Assembly: GCA_028687995.1 (NCBI GenBank) | Contig: JAQTZA010000005.1 | Location: 186,001-250,000 of the forward strand | Direction: 5' to 3' | Length of the DNA: 64,000 bases | Origin: Bacteroidales bacterium | GTDB lineage: Bacteria > Bacteroidota > Bacteroidia > Bacteroidales > UBA7332 | Shown: positions 61,470 through 64,000 of the stretch, piece after piece | Numbering within the stretch: position 1 is the first letter of the stretch | How the letters are laid out: every line of letters begins with the position of its first letter | Translations under genes and position numbers: made by a program | Notes under the pieces: model-generated | The model's input: the letters and a program-made list of their open reading frames with translations, nothing else | Database searches by the model: none | What the model was told of the DNA's origin: nothing

Positions 61470-61946
61470 CTACGCAGTTAATTCAAATTCTGTTTTCCAA
61501 ACGGTCCCAGTCTCTTCCGACGAAATAGTGAGTTCGAGCATCTTTTTATTTGCATCGGTCACCACCTCTTTACGATCAATAACTTTACCATTTCCATTCT
61601 CCTTATGTTTCACTATATCTCCAATGCGAGGCATAAAAGGGTATGTGATTGTAAGTCGTTGATCCTCATCTTCGACTAATTTTATAGCTTCATTGAATAG
61701 AATTGTTTCAAACATCTCTACAAACTCCTCCTCTTTCATTGTTTTCAACTCATTCTCTGTCAAACCTTCAACCCATTCCAAGAAAATGGTTGAAGTTCGT
61801 TTTCGAGTGGTCTCTTTAATTGCTTTTGGGAAAGGACTACGAACGTGTTGATGATCTGTGAACCAATAATCAAATCCTGGCTCGATAAATCTGCTTTTTA
61901 TCGCCTCATGAACTTTCGATAAATCTGTCGTATCTGTTTGGCACAT
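61470..61946 (-). CDS. Unknown protein between two cytochrome genes in the nar operon
   Basis: Unrecognised 158-residue acidic protein (ATG 61946; an in-frame TTG at 61955 is possible). No signal peptide, TM or CXXCH. The first 100 residues are helical and charged (FLEWVEGLTENELKTMKEEE). The C-terminal part, starting PFMPRIGDIVKHKENGNGK, looks like a small beta barrel with SH3-like character. Encoded between two c-type cytochrome genes in one operon, it probably acts in the cytoplasm as an assembly or regulatory factor, but this is only inferred. Confidence 0.75.
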   Translation of the reverse strand: MCQTDTTDLSKVHEAIKSRFIEPGFDYWFTDHQHVRSPFPKAIKETTRKRTSTIFLEWVEGLTENELKTMKEEEFVEMFETILFNEAIKLVEDEDQRLTITYPFMPRIGDIVKHKENGNGKVIDRKEVVTDANKKMLELTISSEETGTVWKTEFELTA

Positions 61947-61957
61947 ATTGTACAAGG

Positions 61958-62842
61958 CTATTTAGTGAATATTTTTCCTGCTTTCTTCAATTTAGCTAGG
62001 CTGAAAATGACATAGAAAATGGCTGACCACACGCCAAGTATAATCGCATTAGCGAGTAATAGCAACCAAATTGGAGCTTTATCCTGCGCTCCCCATAGTT
62101 CTCGTTGATTAAACTGTTCGTCGTAGGTTGCTAACTGTTTTCCCCACTGTTTTGTCACACTAGATTCTACATCATTATAGAGAAAATTATTTTCAATTTT
62201 GGTCACAATAGTTAGATTTCCCTCTGAATTACCGATAATATCATCAGGTACAACCACTGTTACTTTACCATCCGCCGAGGTTGGATTGGACGCGTGTCCA
62301 ATTCTCATCATCCCAAAATCGCGCTTTACATAAAAATGCACGTCTATATCAGCAATGGGTGTTTTGGTTGAATCGGACGCTGTCACAAAAGCTGTCACAG
62401 AGTTTGGAGACTCGGATGTGGTTATGTCCAATTTTACGTCCACCGCAGCTGGCACCATGGTCGGATTAACCAAAACCCTTAAATAGTTTACCAAGGCCCA
62501 ACGATCCTCCTCCTTTAAACTCTTAAATGAAGGCATCTGTCCCTTTCCTATACTCAACTTATAAAAAATTGCACCGTCGGTTTGCTTCTGAAAGACAGCT
62601 GAAATAAGCGATGTACTTTTCATCAATCCATTTCCATCGGCTTTGCTGCCGTGGCAAGAAACACAAGATTGAGCAAAAATATTTTTCCCAACCGCGACGT
62701 TTTTGGGTGTGACTGGGAATGAATTTATTTTTGCTGCATCGGATTCCGAGACAAGCCATGGTGAAGTTTGTGCAACAATTTCAGAAGAAAATACGATACA
62801 AACCAAAATAATCAGGATGTTGATAGATGCTCTCATTTGCAT
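61958..62842 (-). CDS. Mono-heme cytochrome c with C-terminal membrane anchor
   Basis: 294 residues. A signal peptide covers about 1-24, a single heme site CVSCHGSKADG lies at C60-C63-H64, with a likely Met ligand in GKGQMPSF. A beta-rich domain (about 130-245) without heme follows, resembling Ig-like or CcoP-accessory folds (VTASDSTKTPIADIDVHFYVKR). A TM lies at about 255-278. It overlaps the upstream nrfD-like gene by 10 nt, which argues for a joint complex. Confidence 0.85.
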   Translation of the reverse strand: MQMRASINILIILVCIVFSSEIVAQTSPWLVSESDAAKINSFPVTPKNVAVGKNIFAQSCVSCHGSKADGNGLMKSTSLISAVFQKQTDGAIFYKLSIGKGQMPSFKSLKEEDRWALVNYLRVLVNPTMVPAAVDVKLDITTSESPNSVTAFVTASDSTKTPIADIDVHFYVKRDFGMMRIGHASNPTSADGKVTVVVPDDIIGNSEGNLTIVTKIENNFLYNDVESSVTKQWGKQLATYDEQFNQRELWGAQDKAPIWLLLLANAIILGVWSAIFYVIFSLAKLKKAGKIFTK

Positions 62843-64000
62843 GAATTCTTTATTATACCATTACTTATTCCTTTTTCGTGTGCCGTTTCCCAAATTGGAA
62901 TAATTGGAAAAACCTTAAGAAAAAGTGTGATTACCAATGCCACACCTGCAAAGCTGCCAACAACAATCAACGACTCAGGGATCGTTGGAGTATAGTGATG
63001 GTAGCTTTCGGGATAATTCTGCACGGGTAGAAATGGGTGAAGCATAGTTGGTGTTACTATCAGAAATCGTTTTAGAAATGCACCAATAATAACGAATATA
63101 GAAATTACAAGTACGGCTTTTGGTTTGCGAAATGGCTTAAAAATCATCAGAAAGATTGGGATAACCATACCAGCAATTTGTACAAACCAAAACATTGATG
63201 AAAAATGGCCAAAGAACAAACCATTGATGTGTTCTCCATCAAGGGTTTTCATTTTATAGGCAGGTACAAGGTATTCGTTGATATTAAAATATAGATAAAC
63301 TAAGGAGGTCAAAACCAATAATTTAGCCATCATATCAAAATGATAATCAGTAATGTATTTCGCATAGTTGTATCGGATTCGAACAATAAACATGAGTAAT
63401 ATTACTGCCGCAGCACCAACCATAAAAGCCCCTGACACAAAATAAGGACCAAAGATGGTGGAATCCCATCCTGGTCGGAGTGTGGTTGCAAATAGCCACG
63501 AAGTTACTGTGTGTATCGCCAGTGCAACGGGCACAATAAGCACGATTAGAACATTGATTGAACGCTCCAGTATTTTGAACTGCTCATCAGTTCCTTGCCA
63601 TCCCATCGATAATATTTGGTAAGTCTTTTGTTGCCATTTAGGTTTGTTATTCATCCTTTGTCGAAGCAAAGCAATATCGGGTATCATTGGCAAATAGAGC
63701 AAAAGCAAACTGATGACCAAATAGGTATTCACTACAATAATATCCCATACAATGGGAGATTGAATACGACCATAAACGAAAATATGCCACAGCCGATCTG
63801 GCCGGCCCATATCTACTACAATAATTGTAAGTGCTCCTACAACTGCTGCTACAGCTATCACTTCAGCTATTCGAGTTAGTGGTGTTGTCCACTTTACGTT
63901 CGACAGTTTAAGTATTGCTGTTATCAACGAACCAACGAGACTGACAGCAATCAAAAACACAAAGTCGGAAATGTAAAGCCCCCACGATGCAATGTCGCGC
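62833..64000 (-). CDS. NrfD/PsrC-family membrane subunit (5' end cut by window)
   Basis: Polytopic quinone-interacting subunit of the NrfD/PsrC/ActC type with about 9-10 TM segments. The reading frame is open to the right edge (RDIASWGLYISDF before the GTG at 63960), so the N-terminus is outside the window; WGLYxxDF is typical of NrfD proteins. Conserved-looking parts include MGRPDRLWHI and the later PTMLHPFLPVQN. Such subunits normally pair with an iron-sulfur subunit, expected just beyond the edge. It overlaps the cytochrome gene by 10 nt. Confidence 0.86.
   Translation of the reverse strand, partial: RDIASWGLYISDFVFLIAVSLVGSLITAILKLSNVKWTTPLTRIAEVIAVAAVVGALTIIVVDMGRPDRLWHIFVYGRIQSPIVWDIIVVNTYLVISLLLLYLPMIPDIALLRQRMNNKPKWQQKTYQILSMGWQGTDEQFKILERSINVLIVLIVPVALAIHTVTSWLFATTLRPGWDSTIFGPYFVSGAFMVGAAAVILLMFIVRIRYNYAKYITDYHFDMMAKLLVLTSLVYLYFNINEYLVPAYKMKTLDGEHINGLFFGHFSSMFWFVQIAGMVIPIFLMIFKPFRKPKAVLVISIFVIIGAFLKRFLIVTPTMLHPFLPVQNYPESYHHYTPTIPESLIVVGSFAGVALVITLFLKVFPIIPIWETAHEKGISNGIIKNSCK

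Noticed and set aside
1-64000. tRNA or rRNA genes, CRISPR arrays, insertion sequences, phage genes
   Set aside because: Intergenic regions were read for cloverleaf-like sequences, regularly spaced repeats and transposase motifs; none was seen. A tRNAscan or ISfinder run would settle this.

Overview
The window reads as a chromosomal segment of a Bacteroidota bacterium, most likely Bacteroidales. The evidence is the gene order murC-ftsQ-ftsA-ftsZ-yqeY, the block murI-ompH-ompH-bamA-uppS-DUF6089, GldA, DUF3467, DUF4254, DUF5063 and DUF6242 proteins, a type IX secretion C-terminal sorting domain, weak Shine-Dalgarno signals, and several promoters of the Bacteroidota form TTTG-N19/20-TAnnTTTG. No rRNA, tRNA, CRISPR array, transposase or phage gene was seen. 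The window cuts a gene at each end.

Layout. (1) 1-7277, plus strand: an exonuclease fragment, an AT-rich unknown membrane protein, the division and wall genes murC, ftsQ, ftsA, ftsZ, then yqeY and nadD. (2) 7279-9308, minus: two glycosyltransferases. (3) 9444-18516, plus: a tightly packed operon that holds the dedicated steps for making CMP-N,N'-diacetyllegionaminic acid by the GDP-sugar route (legB, legC, legH, legI, legG, a PtmE-like guanylyltransferase, legF). It is headed by an MptE/Maf-like protein that could transfer the sugar, and a DUF4062/ATPase gene sits inside it. (4) 18612-19973: a LamG protein with a type IX sorting tail. (5) 20099-27385, minus: glycosyltransferase, flippase, FkbM methyltransferase, metG, a heptosyltransferase-like GT9 and DUF4254. 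(6) 27686-32377, plus: a 1122-residue GH18/NodB deacetylase/GT2 fusion, gldA and DUF3467. (7) 32431-42922, minus: murI, two OmpH/Skp chaperones, bamA, uppS, DUF6089, a DUF6242 lipoprotein, an RlmI-like methyltransferase, an RNase D-like exonuclease and DUF5063. (8) 43060-43962, plus: a sugar nucleotidyltransferase. (9) 44053 to the right edge, minus: a nitrate respiration region.

The nitrate region, read in transcription order, runs NrfD-like membrane subunit (cut by the edge), mono-heme cytochrome c, unknown 158-residue protein, di-heme cytochrome c, narG, narH, narJ, narI, two NarK-type transporters, a TauE/SafE permease, mobA, mobB, moeA, moaA, moaC and a MOSC-MogA fusion, followed by a separately promoted porin. 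The enzyme, its electron supply, nitrate/nitrite transport and most molybdenum cofactor synthesis therefore lie together. moaD, moaE, moeB and a molybdate ABC transporter are not in the window.

The points most worth a second look are the extra cytochrome/NrfD module and the unknown protein in front of narG, the structured leader before the cofactor genes (about 50694-50815), the DUF4062/ATPase gene inside the legionaminic acid operon, the inserts in both NarK proteins, and an orphan leader-like element at 40321-40412. All functions are inferred from reading the sequence; no database search was run.
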